64,000 nt of DNA from Acidimicrobiales bacterium (GTDB taxonomy: Bacteria; Actinomycetota; Acidimicrobiia; Acidimicrobiales; MedAcidi-G1), in NCBI GenBank assembly GCA_014237715.1, contig JAAZZG010000001.1, positions 247,177-311,176 of the forward strand, given 5' to 3'. A program made the position numbers and the translations under genes. The notes under the pieces were generated by a model. That model was not told the origin of the DNA. It did not search any database and worked only from the letters and a program-made list of their open reading frames with translations. Of the stretch, positions 20,630 through 28,451 are shown piece after piece. Numbering within the stretch: the first letter of the stretch is position 1; each line of letters opens with the position of its first letter.

Positions 20630-21526
20630 GTGCTGTCGCGGCTCTGGTACTACGTCCGCGAGACGTTCGTCAGCCTGTGGCGGAACCTCAGCCTGACGAT
20701 GGCAGCCATCTTGACGGTGGCCATCTCGTTGTCGCTGGTGGGCGCCTCCCTGCTTATCCGGGAGGGGGCCGACCGGGCCACGGCCCAGTTCCAGGAAGGC
20801 GTGGAGTTCATTGTCTTCATGCGTGCCGATGCTTCGGACGACCAGGACGGTGCCATCCGAAACGTGTTGGACGGCAGCCCGGCCATCTCGGGCTACACAT
20901 ACGTCGACAAGGAAGCGGCGTACCTCGAGTTCCAGGAACTATTCGCCGACAAGCCTGAGTTGGTGGAGAGCGTGACGGCCGAGGTCATGCCGCCCTCCTA
21001 CCGCATCGTGCCAGCCAACCCGGATGCCGGAAACGTGGCCGAGATGGCCCGCCAGTTCGGCGAGCAACCCGGTGTGAAGGAAGTGGCCACGGCCACCGAT
21101 GCCATCCGCCAGATCGAGGACTTCTCAAACCGGGTCAGCCAGGCGCTCCTGGTGGCTGCTGTGGTGCTGGTCGGCGTCTCGGCGCTGCTCATCTTGAACA
21201 CGGTGTTCACCGCCATTGGTGCCCGCCGTCAGGAGATCGAGGTGATGAAGTTGGTCGGTGCGACTAACTGGTTCATCCGAATCCCGTTCATGTTGGAGGG
21301 CACCATCCATGGGTTGATTGGTGCCGCGCTGGCTGTTCCTGCACTGTTCGTGGTCGACGACCAGGTGCTGGCCTACTTCCAGAAGTCCGACGCCGTGCCG
21401 TTGTTCCGTGGCTTCGCTGTGCCCGACGGGTTCGTCTGGGACACCAGTATCTGGCTACTGGCCATCGGCGGTGCCGTAGGAATGATCGGTTCCGCGGTGG
21501 CCGTCACCCGCTACCTGGATGTCTAA
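20630..21526 (+). CDS. ftsX: Cell division protein FtsX
   Basis: Inner-membrane partner of FtsE, 298 residues. A first membrane segment (MAAILTVAISLSLVGASLLI) is followed by an extracytoplasmic domain with the FtsX signature VEFIVFMRADA. Three further membrane segments lie in the C-terminal half (LLVAAVVLVGVSALLILNTV, then the GTIHGLIGAALAVPALF region, then IWLLAIGGAVGMIGSAVAV), with the ARRQEIEVMKLVGAT motif in between. GTG start. smpB, often next in this cluster, does not follow here. Confidence 0.96.
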   Translation: MLSRLWYYVRETFVSLWRNLSLTMAAILTVAISLSLVGASLLIREGADRATAQFQEGVEFIVFMRADASDDQDGAIRNVLDGSPAISGYTYVDKEAAYLEFQELFADKPELVESVTAEVMPPSYRIVPANPDAGNVAEMARQFGEQPGVKEVATATDAIRQIEDFSNRVSQALLVAAVVLVGVSALLILNTVFTAIGARRQEIEVMKLVGATNWFIRIPFMLEGTIHGLIGAALAVPALFVVDDQVLAYFQKSDAVPLFRGFAVPDGFVWDTSIWLLAIGGAVGMIGSAVAVTRYLDV

Positions 21527-21544
21527 CCGGTGGATGCCTGACTG

Positions 21545-21907
21545 ATGGATGGGGGCCCGCCGGAACCGGGGTGGGCCCGCGTGGCCGATGTCGTGCCGGC
21601 GCCGGGGACCATCGCCGAATCGACCATCGAGCGCGCTGGTCGGACCGGCGATCTAGTTGTCTGGGTGACCGCCTCTGGGGTGCCGTGCGTGTCGGAGGCC
21701 CGATGCCCGCACCAGTGGTCGCACCTGGCCCACGAGGGGGCGGTCGACGGCGAGGAGTTGGTCTGCCTGACCCACTTCTGGCGTTTCGGCGTGGATGGCG
21801 AGGGTTGGAAGCAGAACGTGAACGGCCGTCGGGACCGAAAGGGCGACCTCGAAGTGCTGCCGTGCGTAGTGCACGACGGCGGTATCTGGATCCAGTCCGA
21901 CGACTGA
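21545..21907 (+). CDS. Rieske [2Fe-2S] domain protein
   Basis: A 120-residue soluble protein with one Rieske domain. Ligand motifs are CPHQW (CxH) at about 57-61 and CLTHFW (CxxH) about 20 residues later, spaced as in ferredoxin-type Rieske proteins. No signal peptide or membrane helix is seen, so it is probably a cytoplasmic electron carrier or the ferredoxin of a dioxygenase. No oxygenase alpha subunit is adjacent. It follows ftsX by 18 bases, possibly by read-through. Partner unknown. Confidence 0.85.
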   Translation: MDGGPPEPGWARVADVVPAPGTIAESTIERAGRTGDLVVWVTASGVPCVSEARCPHQWSHLAHEGAVDGEELVCLTHFWRFGVDGEGWKQNVNGRRDRKGDLEVLPCVVHDGGIWIQSDD

Positions 21908-21988
21908 TCCGCGCCGGGCCGGTGCTGCCGGTCAATACTGCCCGTGGAAGGCTGACGGCCCACTAGCGACCACGACTAGGAGTTCCAC

Positions 21989-23044
21989 ATGGGCGTCGAC
22001 GGCGACCTTCTCAAGCAGTACACCATGGCCACCTGGGGCTATAAGCAGGGGGAGTCGGTGTCGCTGATGATCCACCTGGGGGTGCGGCTCGGGCTCTACG
22101 AGGCGCTCGACGGTGCGGGTCCGGTGACGGCGGGCGACCTGGCGGCAGCCACTGGGTTGCACGAACGGTGGCTACGCGAATGGCTTCGATCGCAGGCGGC
22201 GGCCGAGCTGATGGTCAGCGACGAGGGGGAGACGTTCGAACTACAGGCCGAAGCCGCCATGGTGCTGGCCCGTAAGGGCACGCCGACCTACGCCGGTGGC
22301 GTGTTTAGCCACCTTCGGAACCCGAAGGTGGCGGATGGGCTGGCCGAGGCATTCCAGACCGGTCTAGGCCTGACGTACGACGGCCAGGGTGAGGGATCTG
22401 AGCAGCACGTCGAAGCGATGCTGGCGCCCATGGCCCGGGCCCTGCTGGTGCCGAGGGTGATTCCGGCCCTGGACGGGGTGGCCGACCGGCTGGTGGCCGG
22501 CGCCAAGGTCGTGGATGTGGGTTGTGGTACCGGGCTGGCCCTCGAGTTGATGGCTGCAGCTTGGCCCGACTGCACGTTTGAGGGCTACGACGTGTCCGAA
22601 CGAGCGGTGTCGGTAGCCCGGGACCGCTTCGACGGCGTCGACAACGTGACTATCCACCTTGCTGGCGGGGAGGACGTGCCTCCGACCGCCGACGTCGACC
22701 TGATGATGACCCTTGACTGCCTGCACGACATGCCGCGGCCCGACCTGGCGATGGGAGCAATCCGGGCGGCCATTTCCGATGACGGGACATGGCTAGTCAA
22801 GGAGATCAAGTCGTCGCCCGAGTGGTCCAAGAATCTCCGGAACCCGATGCTGGCCATGATGTATTCGACGTCGGTGGCGTCGTGTATGTCGTCGGCCATG
22901 TCCAGTGAAGATGGCCTAGGCCTCGGGACGCTTGGCATGAACCCGGCGGTTCTCGAGTCGATGGTCACCGATGCCGGCTTCACCAGATTTTCCATGCACG
23001 ACCTTGACGATCCCACCAACCTCTACTACGAGGTACGTCCCTGA
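21989..23044 (+). CDS. Class I SAM-dependent methyltransferase (Rv2258c type)
   Basis: A 351-residue cytoplasmic enzyme. Residues 20-100 form a winged-helix dimerisation domain (GVRLGLYEALDGAGPVTAGD, then LHERWLREWLRSQ). Residues 170-290 are the Rossmann methyltransferase core with motif I VVDVGCGTGLALELM and the acidic loop FEGYDVSERAV. The architecture resembles O-methyltransferases and mycobacterial Rv2258c. The substrate is not predictable. AGGAG lies 7 bases before the ATG. No operon partner is evident. Confidence 0.88.
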   Translation: MGVDGDLLKQYTMATWGYKQGESVSLMIHLGVRLGLYEALDGAGPVTAGDLAAATGLHERWLREWLRSQAAAELMVSDEGETFELQAEAAMVLARKGTPTYAGGVFSHLRNPKVADGLAEAFQTGLGLTYDGQGEGSEQHVEAMLAPMARALLVPRVIPALDGVADRLVAGAKVVDVGCGTGLALELMAAAWPDCTFEGYDVSERAVSVARDRFDGVDNVTIHLAGGEDVPPTADVDLMMTLDCLHDMPRPDLAMGAIRAAISDDGTWLVKEIKSSPEWSKNLRNPMLAMMYSTSVASCMSSAMSSEDGLGLGTLGMNPAVLESMVTDAGFTRFSMHDLDDPTNLYYEVRP

Positions 23045-23220
23045 GTTTTTGGGGCATTCCACGCCGTAGCGGCGCGTCCCGCGTATCGGCAGGTCAGACC
23101 CGAAGGACCAGCCCCACGCGGTGATTTGCCTGAACTCTTTTGAGGGTCAGTCCGGCAGACTTTCGTCATGTTGACTGGTTCGGTTGCCGTAATCAGCTGT
23201 TTGTTCTTGCGGGGAAGGCG

Positions 23221-23490
23221 GTGAGTCAGAGTCGCGACTTCAAGATCCTTGGCTACACGGTCGGCCAGGCACCAAACCTTCCTCTGGTAGTCGTGATCCT
23301 TGCTGCAGTAGTGGCCCGGATAGCTGAAGAAGGATCAGGGACCGATCGGATTGCTGCCTCTGTGTTCGTCGTGAGCCTGAGCATCTGGAGCTACTTGGAA
23401 GCCGTCGATGGCGTCAACGTATTTCGAAGACTTCTAGGCATAGCGGGTTTTGTCGTCGTGTTGACGCGTCTCGTAGGACAACTTCATTAA
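23221..23490 (+). CDS. Small predicted membrane protein, unknown function
   Basis: An 89-residue orphan from the GTG at 23221, which has GGGGAAGG just upstream. Three hydrophobic stretches are seen: LPLVVVILAAVVARI at about 17-31, IAASVFVVSLSIWSYL at about 40-56 and LLGIAGFVVVLTRLV near the C-terminus. An in-frame TTG 81 bases upstream would add a non-hydrophobic tail and is less likely. The codons use more A/T at third positions than the neighbours, suggesting a less adapted or acquired gene. I do not recognise the family. Confidence 0.55.
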   Translation: MSQSRDFKILGYTVGQAPNLPLVVVILAAVVARIAEEGSGTDRIAASVFVVSLSIWSYLEAVDGVNVFRRLLGIAGFVVVLTRLVGQLH

Positions 23491-23521
23491 GTCACAGGCA
23501 GGACGCCGGCGAACTGGGTTT

Positions 23522-23554
23522 GGTCGGTGGATCCCCCGATCAACCACCAAGACC
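23522..23554 (+). other. RNA hairpin between two small orphan genes
   Basis: GGTC-GGTGG pairs with CCACC-(AA)-GACC around a 13-base loop. It lies 32 bases after one small gene and about 79 before the next. It could be a terminator or a leader structure; no U-tract is visible. Confidence 0.3.
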
Positions 23555-23632
23555 GGGAGTGCACGTGGGGCTTAAGAGCAGAGCTGCAGCTTCCATGGGA
23601 GGATCGCCCCTTCACAACAAATGGGGGAAAGC

Positions 23633-23932
23633 ATGTCCTACACCTACCTGAACGTGAGCGACATCGGTCCAAGGTTCAGAGATACGCCAGTCGGCACCGA
23701 TGAGGGCAACGCTGCTATGGCCGAGCTGTTCACGATCTACGAGGATTGCGGAGTAGAGGCCGTCTCGACGGGCTGGTCGGGGGCTCTAGGAAAGATCATC
23801 AGCATCCAGACTGCGCCGGACGTTGAGAGTGCTACAAGGTGTCAGGTGGCCCTGACCAATGCGGGTCTGGTGGAGGGCCTACTCACAGGCCCCTACACGA
23901 CGTTGGAAGACTTGATCGCAATGCAAATGTAG
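23633..23932 (+). CDS. Small soluble protein, possibly ferredoxin-like fold (GYD/DUF3303-like)
   Basis: A 99-residue protein. The ATG at 23633 has GGGGAAAG 2-3 bases upstream; an alternative in-frame ATG 12 bases earlier is less well placed. The pattern of a beta strand (YTYLNVSDI), a helix of about 15 residues, beta strands around GWSGALGKIISIQTAPD, a helix ESATRCQVALTNAG and a last helix resembles the GYD/DUF3303 alpha-beta family. The resemblance is at fold level only. No catalytic motif is seen. Confidence 0.6.
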   Translation: MSYTYLNVSDIGPRFRDTPVGTDEGNAAMAELFTIYEDCGVEAVSTGWSGALGKIISIQTAPDVESATRCQVALTNAGLVEGLLTGPYTTLEDLIAMQM

Positions 23933-23974
23933 AACCCGGACGGGACTGGGGGGACGGCCTGATCGGTCGTGTCC

Positions 23975-26098
23975 TCAGTCGTCCTTCTCGAAGCGGCGGG
24001 CGTCGGTGGAACCGATCACCACCACGATGTCGGCGGCCAGCACCCGGTCGACGGTCGACGGCGCCACGAAGTCGATCAACTCGGGCATCGGCACCTCGTC
24101 GGCGGGCAGGGACAGTGTCGTGCCGACCGCCCTAGCGTCGCCCAGGAATCCGTCCCGGTAGTAGATCGTCGACAACGAGGCCCGGTAGGCGTTACCGGGC
24201 GAGGTCGTCTGGTAACTGTCCAGCCCAAGGAGTCGGGTGACCTTCCCTGCCAACCCACCCACGTTGGAAGCGTTGGCTACGAACACGACCACTTGATCGG
24301 GGGGCCTGCTGAACGGTCCATCCGTCGGCACCGGCACGCCGGCCCGATCCAGTACGACCGGTGGACCCTCGGGCACCAAGCAGCCCGCCGACGCCCCGAA
24401 GCCGACGCCGTGGACGCATGGGTACTCGTATCGACGGACCTGTACGGTCCGCCAACGGCGACCGTCGACCGTGGTGGGACGCATATCAGGCACGTCGACC
24501 GGTCCCACGCCGGCCAGCGCGACCTGCAGAGCCAGCCGGGACGGATCTGGCCCGGCCGCTTCGGCAGCCCGCGCCACCCAGCGCACGAGGCTGCACGCCT
24601 CCACCACCGTCCGGTGGACATCATCTGTGGTGCTTTCGACGGTGGGCACCGCTACGCCCTCGGCCTCCGCCCAAGCCTCGACGCAGAGACGATCGAACGG
24701 TCGTCGTTCAGCGTCATCAAGTCGCTGTGCACCGGTCGCCGACCCGTCGACCACCAGGGCGCCGTCGTAGTAGGTGCCAGCAATCGGACCACCGAACTCG
24801 GCGATCCGGGATGCCACCGCATCCAGGCCCTGTCCGTCCAGGCCCGACAGAACGAACTGTGGGCGGGGCATTTGCTGTTCCAGCATCTCCAGGATCAGCC
24901 ACGGCAGTGACGTCATGTCGACTAGCGGGACCACCACGTCCACGCCGTCATCGACCATTGCGGCGACCGCGGTGGCTAGGCCCACCTGGCATGTGGTGGT
25001 CCCTTCGCATCCGACCTGATACCGGCTGGAAGACATGTCGCCCTTGGCCAGTGCGTGATCGACCGCGGCCATGAGGTCGTCAGACCGTTGAGGTGAATCT
25101 GGTAACACCACCCCGATGGTCGCCCCAACTAGGAGTCCGCGGTCCATGGCGGCTCCCAGGGCAAGGCTCAAGCCAGTTCGATCACCGACCTCGATGGAGT
25201 GGAGTAGGCCCCGCCCTTGGATCAAGTCCAGGTCAGAGATGCCGCGTACGGCGAGATGGGAGACCCGGTTGCGCCGTGTGAGACAGCCTGCGGCAGTTCC
25301 AGGGATGGGGGTGGTGGCCAGAACCACGACTGCCTCGTGAATCTCGACGGCTTCCAGACATGCAGCCTCACGCAGAGTGTCGATATCGAGGTCGCCACCC
25401 CCCAGCGCCGACACGCCAATGGTTCGAAGCTCGAGTGATCGACCGTGGATTCCGCCGCATGCCTCGTTCACGACGTCGACGAACGCAGCCACCATGGCGC
25501 CGGGATCGCCCACCGGCACGCCGAAGCCCACCTTCACCAACTCGTCGAGACGGGTGTCGATCTGGGTGATCACAATGGATTCGGCAGTGATTCCTGCCTC
25601 CACAGCGGTAGGCGCATGCACCGGATCAGCCGAGTCCGTCCGACAGAAGGCGTCCAGTCCGGAGAACCGACTCGTCCGGTCGAGAGACTTCTGAAAGGCA
25701 AGAAAGATCGGCCCGCGGGGGTCGACGTATACGCCATCGGTGACCACTCCGTCGGGTAGTCGATCCGGCGAGAGCACCTCTGGGAACGACTCATTGTCGG
25801 TATTGTCGCCAGCCTCGAGATCCCCGTCGTCGACCCACTCAGTGACGGTCGACGACGTGGCTACCGAGGTCGTCGACTCCACGGGTGCAATCAATGTCGT
25901 GCTGGTGGACGGGGAGGTCTCGGACCCTGGAGCGCTCGTCGTCGGGGCGGGAGTGGACGTGGTCGGTGGAGTGACCGTGGTGACGGCGGTCGGCGAGGCT
26001 GCCACCGACTCGGTCGTGGGGTCGTCGGTCGTGCAGGCGGAGAGGACCACCGCGAGGGCGGCGGCGAGCGCGAGGGTGGTGGGGAGGCGACGGCGCAT
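23975..26098 (-). CDS. Lipoprotein: periplasmic-binding-like module fused to a LytR_C domain
   Basis: A 707-residue exported protein. The signal peptide MRRRLPTTLALAAALAVVLS leads to the lipobox LSAC with Cys22 as the lipid anchor. A long Ser/Thr/Pro linker follows (about 23-110). Residues about 150-560 resemble branched-chain amino-acid ABC-type binding proteins (Peripla_BP_6). Residues 601-700 match the LytR_C domain (VVVFVANASNVGGLAGKV, then STIYYRDGFLGDARAV, then ADIVVVIGS). LytR_C domains usually end LytR-CpsA-Psr wall ligases or occur alone. No permease or ATPase gene is adjacent, so a surface sensor or scaffold role is as likely as transport. The ATG at 26098 is chosen because it begins the signal peptide. 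Confidence 0.8.
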   Translation of the reverse strand: MRRRLPTTLALAAALAVVLSACTTDDPTTESVAASPTAVTTVTPPTTSTPAPTTSAPGSETSPSTSTTLIAPVESTTSVATSSTVTEWVDDGDLEAGDNTDNESFPEVLSPDRLPDGVVTDGVYVDPRGPIFLAFQKSLDRTSRFSGLDAFCRTDSADPVHAPTAVEAGITAESIVITQIDTRLDELVKVGFGVPVGDPGAMVAAFVDVVNEACGGIHGRSLELRTIGVSALGGGDLDIDTLREAACLEAVEIHEAVVVLATTPIPGTAAGCLTRRNRVSHLAVRGISDLDLIQGRGLLHSIEVGDRTGLSLALGAAMDRGLLVGATIGVVLPDSPQRSDDLMAAVDHALAKGDMSSSRYQVGCEGTTTCQVGLATAVAAMVDDGVDVVVPLVDMTSLPWLILEMLEQQMPRPQFVLSGLDGQGLDAVASRIAEFGGPIAGTYYDGALVVDGSATGAQRLDDAERRPFDRLCVEAWAEAEGVAVPTVESTTDDVHRTVVEACSLVRWVARAAEAAGPDPSRLALQVALAGVGPVDVPDMRPTTVDGRRWRTVQVRRYEYPCVHGVGFGASAGCLVPEGPPVVLDRAGVPVPTDGPFSRPPDQVVVFVANASNVGGLAGKVTRLLGLDSYQTTSPGNAYRASLSTIYYRDGFLGDARAVGTTLSLPADEVPMPELIDFVAPSTVDRVLAADIVVVIGSTDARRFEKDD

Positions 26099-26250
26099 GG
26101 GCAGGGTTGGTGCCCGGCAGGGCACCGGTGGACAGTATGCGGGTGGGACCCAACACCGTCGCACCATTGCTTGACCATTTACGGGGCCATGGCTGGGACA
26201 TCAACCCAGGATGCCTGAATCGGTGCCCGGGGGACGGTCCGCTGGTCGCG

Positions 26251-26256
26251 TAGCGT
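26251..26256 (+). promoter_or_regulatory. -10 element of the 429-aa membrane protein gene
   Basis: TAGCGT, then 7 bases and the GTG at 26264. Confidence 0.5.
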
Positions 26257-26263
26257 CGGCGCC

Positions 26264-27553
26264 GTGCCGGACACCGAGGACCCGATCGAACTGCCGGATC
26301 CCGTCGTCGAGGTCGACTCCGCTTCCACCGCTGAAGAGGGCTCTGTGCCCGACCGCATCGACGCCGAGGCCCGGACGGGGGCTTCCGGTGAGCTCCGCGG
26401 ACGCCGGTCCGCCTTTTTCCGGGAACGTTCGGATTCGGTATCACCGACGGCCGGCATGGAGTCCCCTTCGGGCGGCCGGTGGACCGATGCCGAGGCCGAC
26501 CAGCAGATCCGGACCTTTCTCGTCCGCCTGGCCGGCGATCGCCAATTGGTGCACCGTGATGATCCGGTCGAACTCCTCCAGGAGAATGACCTTCTACTGC
26601 TTTTCGGACCGGAGGAGGAGACGGCCTTCGCCGACCTGGCCCTGCGGTTTCCCGACGAAACGGTCACCCGGTGGGCCACGTTGCTCAGCGGAGGCGACCG
26701 CACCGAGGCTTTCGGGCCCCGGTCGAGGGCTGAACGGCGCGACGAGGCCAGCCTCGTTCGTGAGTTCCAGATCGGCATGCGGAAGCGGGCCATGGGTGGC
26801 ATCCTGCTCCTAGGCGTGTTGGTCCTGGTCGGCTTCGGGGCACGAGCCCTGCTGGAGAATGAGCCTGAGGACCGCTCGGACCGATCGCTGCGCTTCTCTG
26901 GATCCACGATTACCGACATCGACGGAGAGCCGGTGCTACGACTCGAGGGAGGCCCCCCGGTCGCCGAACCGACCCTTATCGCGGCGGCCGACAGGGTGGT
27001 GGCCGTCCTTCGAGGCGACGGACCCCCGGAGAACCGGATCCAGCTCGACGTCCCGGACGTCGAGCTTCCGGTACGCCCCGGATTACTGATGGCCACTGTC
27101 TTCGAACACCGGGGAGGTCAGGTCGCGCTCGTGGGCCCGGAGGACTGGTGGATCGGTGCCTGCGTTCGGGTGACCGTGGCGACCGATTCCCTCCGACCGC
27201 TGGACGTCGTGGTGCACGAGTCCAAGGAGGGAGCGTGTCCGGCTGGGCTGGGAGGACGGGCTGCCCGGGTGACGTGCGTCGGCCCGGCCGTACTGATGTT
27301 GGGTGTCGACATTCCCCAGGGCGGCGTGGAACTCGACGAGGGCGGGCTGGGATGGGCCGAGACCATCCGGTTCGGGATCGAGGCCGCTCCGGGGACCGCC
27401 TCGAAGTGGGAGGTCCTGTCCGTCCGGGGAGCGATCACCGTTGCCGACGCTTCAGGGACGAGGGAAATCTCCGTGCCGGCCTTTGGTGGAGCACCCGGCG
27501 ACGTGGTGTCCGTTGAGATCGGCGGGGCCATCGAAGAGTGCACCCTCACCTGA
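26264..27553 (+). CDS. Single-pass membrane protein, unknown function
   Basis: A 429-residue protein. The N-terminal 170 residues are predicted cytoplasmic, acidic and partly disordered at first, with a folded part containing WTDAEADQQIRTFLVRLAGD. A single hydrophobic helix follows a positive patch (RKRAMGGILLLGVLVLVGFG, about 167-187). The remaining 240 residues are probably extracytoplasmic and beta-rich, with several cysteines (GACVRV, EGACPAG, VTCVGP, EECTLT) that could form disulphides. It is divergent from the LytR_C lipoprotein. I do not recognise the family. Confidence 0.75.
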   Translation: MPDTEDPIELPDPVVEVDSASTAEEGSVPDRIDAEARTGASGELRGRRSAFFRERSDSVSPTAGMESPSGGRWTDAEADQQIRTFLVRLAGDRQLVHRDDPVELLQENDLLLLFGPEEETAFADLALRFPDETVTRWATLLSGGDRTEAFGPRSRAERRDEASLVREFQIGMRKRAMGGILLLGVLVLVGFGARALLENEPEDRSDRSLRFSGSTITDIDGEPVLRLEGGPPVAEPTLIAAADRVVAVLRGDGPPENRIQLDVPDVELPVRPGLLMATVFEHRGGQVALVGPEDWWIGACVRVTVATDSLRPLDVVVHESKEGACPAGLGGRAARVTCVGPAVLMLGVDIPQGGVELDEGGLGWAETIRFGIEAAPGTASKWEVLSVRGAITVADASGTREISVPAFGGAPGDVVSVEIGGAIEECTLT

Positions 27554-27574
27554 GTAGTGCACCCTCACCTGAGC
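27537..27574 (+). repeat. 19-bp tandem duplication over a stop codon
   Basis: AGTGCACCCTCACCTGAG occurs at 27537 and again at 27556, period 19. The first copy encodes the last residues and the TGA of the 429-aa protein, so the second copy is noncoding and carries a duplicated stop. It is probably a recent slip or a small duplication. Confidence 0.85.
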
Positions 27575-27626
27575 GGAGACCGGAGCGGCACCAGAGCGGG
27601 GACCAGAGTCGGGGCACCCTGACCGG

Positions 27627-27632
27627 TACGGT
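27627..27632 (+). promoter_or_regulatory. -10 element of the SRAP gene
   Basis: TACGGT followed by 6 bases and the ATG at 27639. No LexA-type box is visible nearby. Confidence 0.5.
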
Positions 27633-27638
27633 GTCGAC

Positions 27639-28451
27639 ATGTGCGGCCGTGTGGTGACCGCGTCGGGCCCAGAGGAACTGAGCGAATACCTCGGGGCTGA
27701 CGCCATCGTCGATGTGCTGGACGGCCCCGACCACAATGTCGCACCGTCCCACCGTCTTCCCTTGGTCTGGACGTCCGATGAGGACGGAGGCCGGCTCCTC
27801 GGCACGGCCCGCTGGGGACTGGTACCCGGGTGGGCAAAGGATCCGGCCATCGGCGACCGGATGTTCAACGCACGGGCCGAGACGGTGGCCGATAAGCCTT
27901 CCTTTCGAGATGCCTTCCGCCGCCGCCGCTGCCTGGTGGCTGTCGATGGCTTTTACGAGTGGGGTCCCGGCACGCCGTCGCCTGCCGACCAGCGGCCCGA
28001 GAATGTCCGAACCTCTAAACAACCGTGGTACATCCAGCGGGCGGACGGGGACCCGTTGGTCCTTGCTGGCCTCTGGGAGCGGTGGGTCGACACCGGATCG
28101 GATGACCGGCCACCAGAAACCGAGCTATCAGTGCACGGATCGTCAGGCGATGAGCTTCGAACCTGTGCCGTCATCACGGTGCAGGCGAACGGAGACCTCT
28201 CGCCAGTGCACCACCGAATGCCGGCCGTGCTCGAGCCGGTCGAATGGGACGCGTGGCTGGATACCGACGACCCGGATCGTCACGACCTCGAGCGCCTACT
28301 AGCCCCGGCTGCTGAGGGCACGCTGTCCCGCCATCCAGTCGACCGCAGGGTGAACAACGCCCGGAACAAGGGCGCCGACCTGCTCGATCTGTTCGACCTG
28401 ACGCGGATTGACACGCCGCCGCCAACTGCCGACCAAGGGGCGCTCTGGTGA
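27639..28451 (+). CDS. SRAP/YedK-HMCES family abasic-site protein
   Basis: A 270-residue protein that by homology forms a thiazolidine DNA-protein crosslink with abasic sites in single-stranded DNA. Seen: MCGR at the N-terminus, where Cys2 is the crosslinking residue after Met removal; FNARAETVADKPSFRDAF; CLVAVDGFYEWG, which carries the conserved Glu; and HHRMPAVL with the conserved His. All family catalytic residues are present. The stop overlaps the GTG of the downstream DUF2079 gene. No SOS box was found here. Confidence 0.93.
   Translation: MCGRVVTASGPEELSEYLGADAIVDVLDGPDHNVAPSHRLPLVWTSDEDGGRLLGTARWGLVPGWAKDPAIGDRMFNARAETVADKPSFRDAFRRRRCLVAVDGFYEWGPGTPSPADQRPENVRTSKQPWYIQRADGDPLVLAGLWERWVDTGSDDRPPETELSVHGSSGDELRTCAVITVQANGDLSPVHHRMPAVLEPVEWDAWLDTDDPDRHDLERLLAPAAEGTLSRHPVDRRVNNARNKGADLLDLFDLTRIDTPPPTADQGALW

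Noticed and set aside
23969-24910. 313-codon plus-strand open frame
   Set aside because: Antisense to the LytR_C lipoprotein, with His/Arg-rich composition typical of shadow frames.
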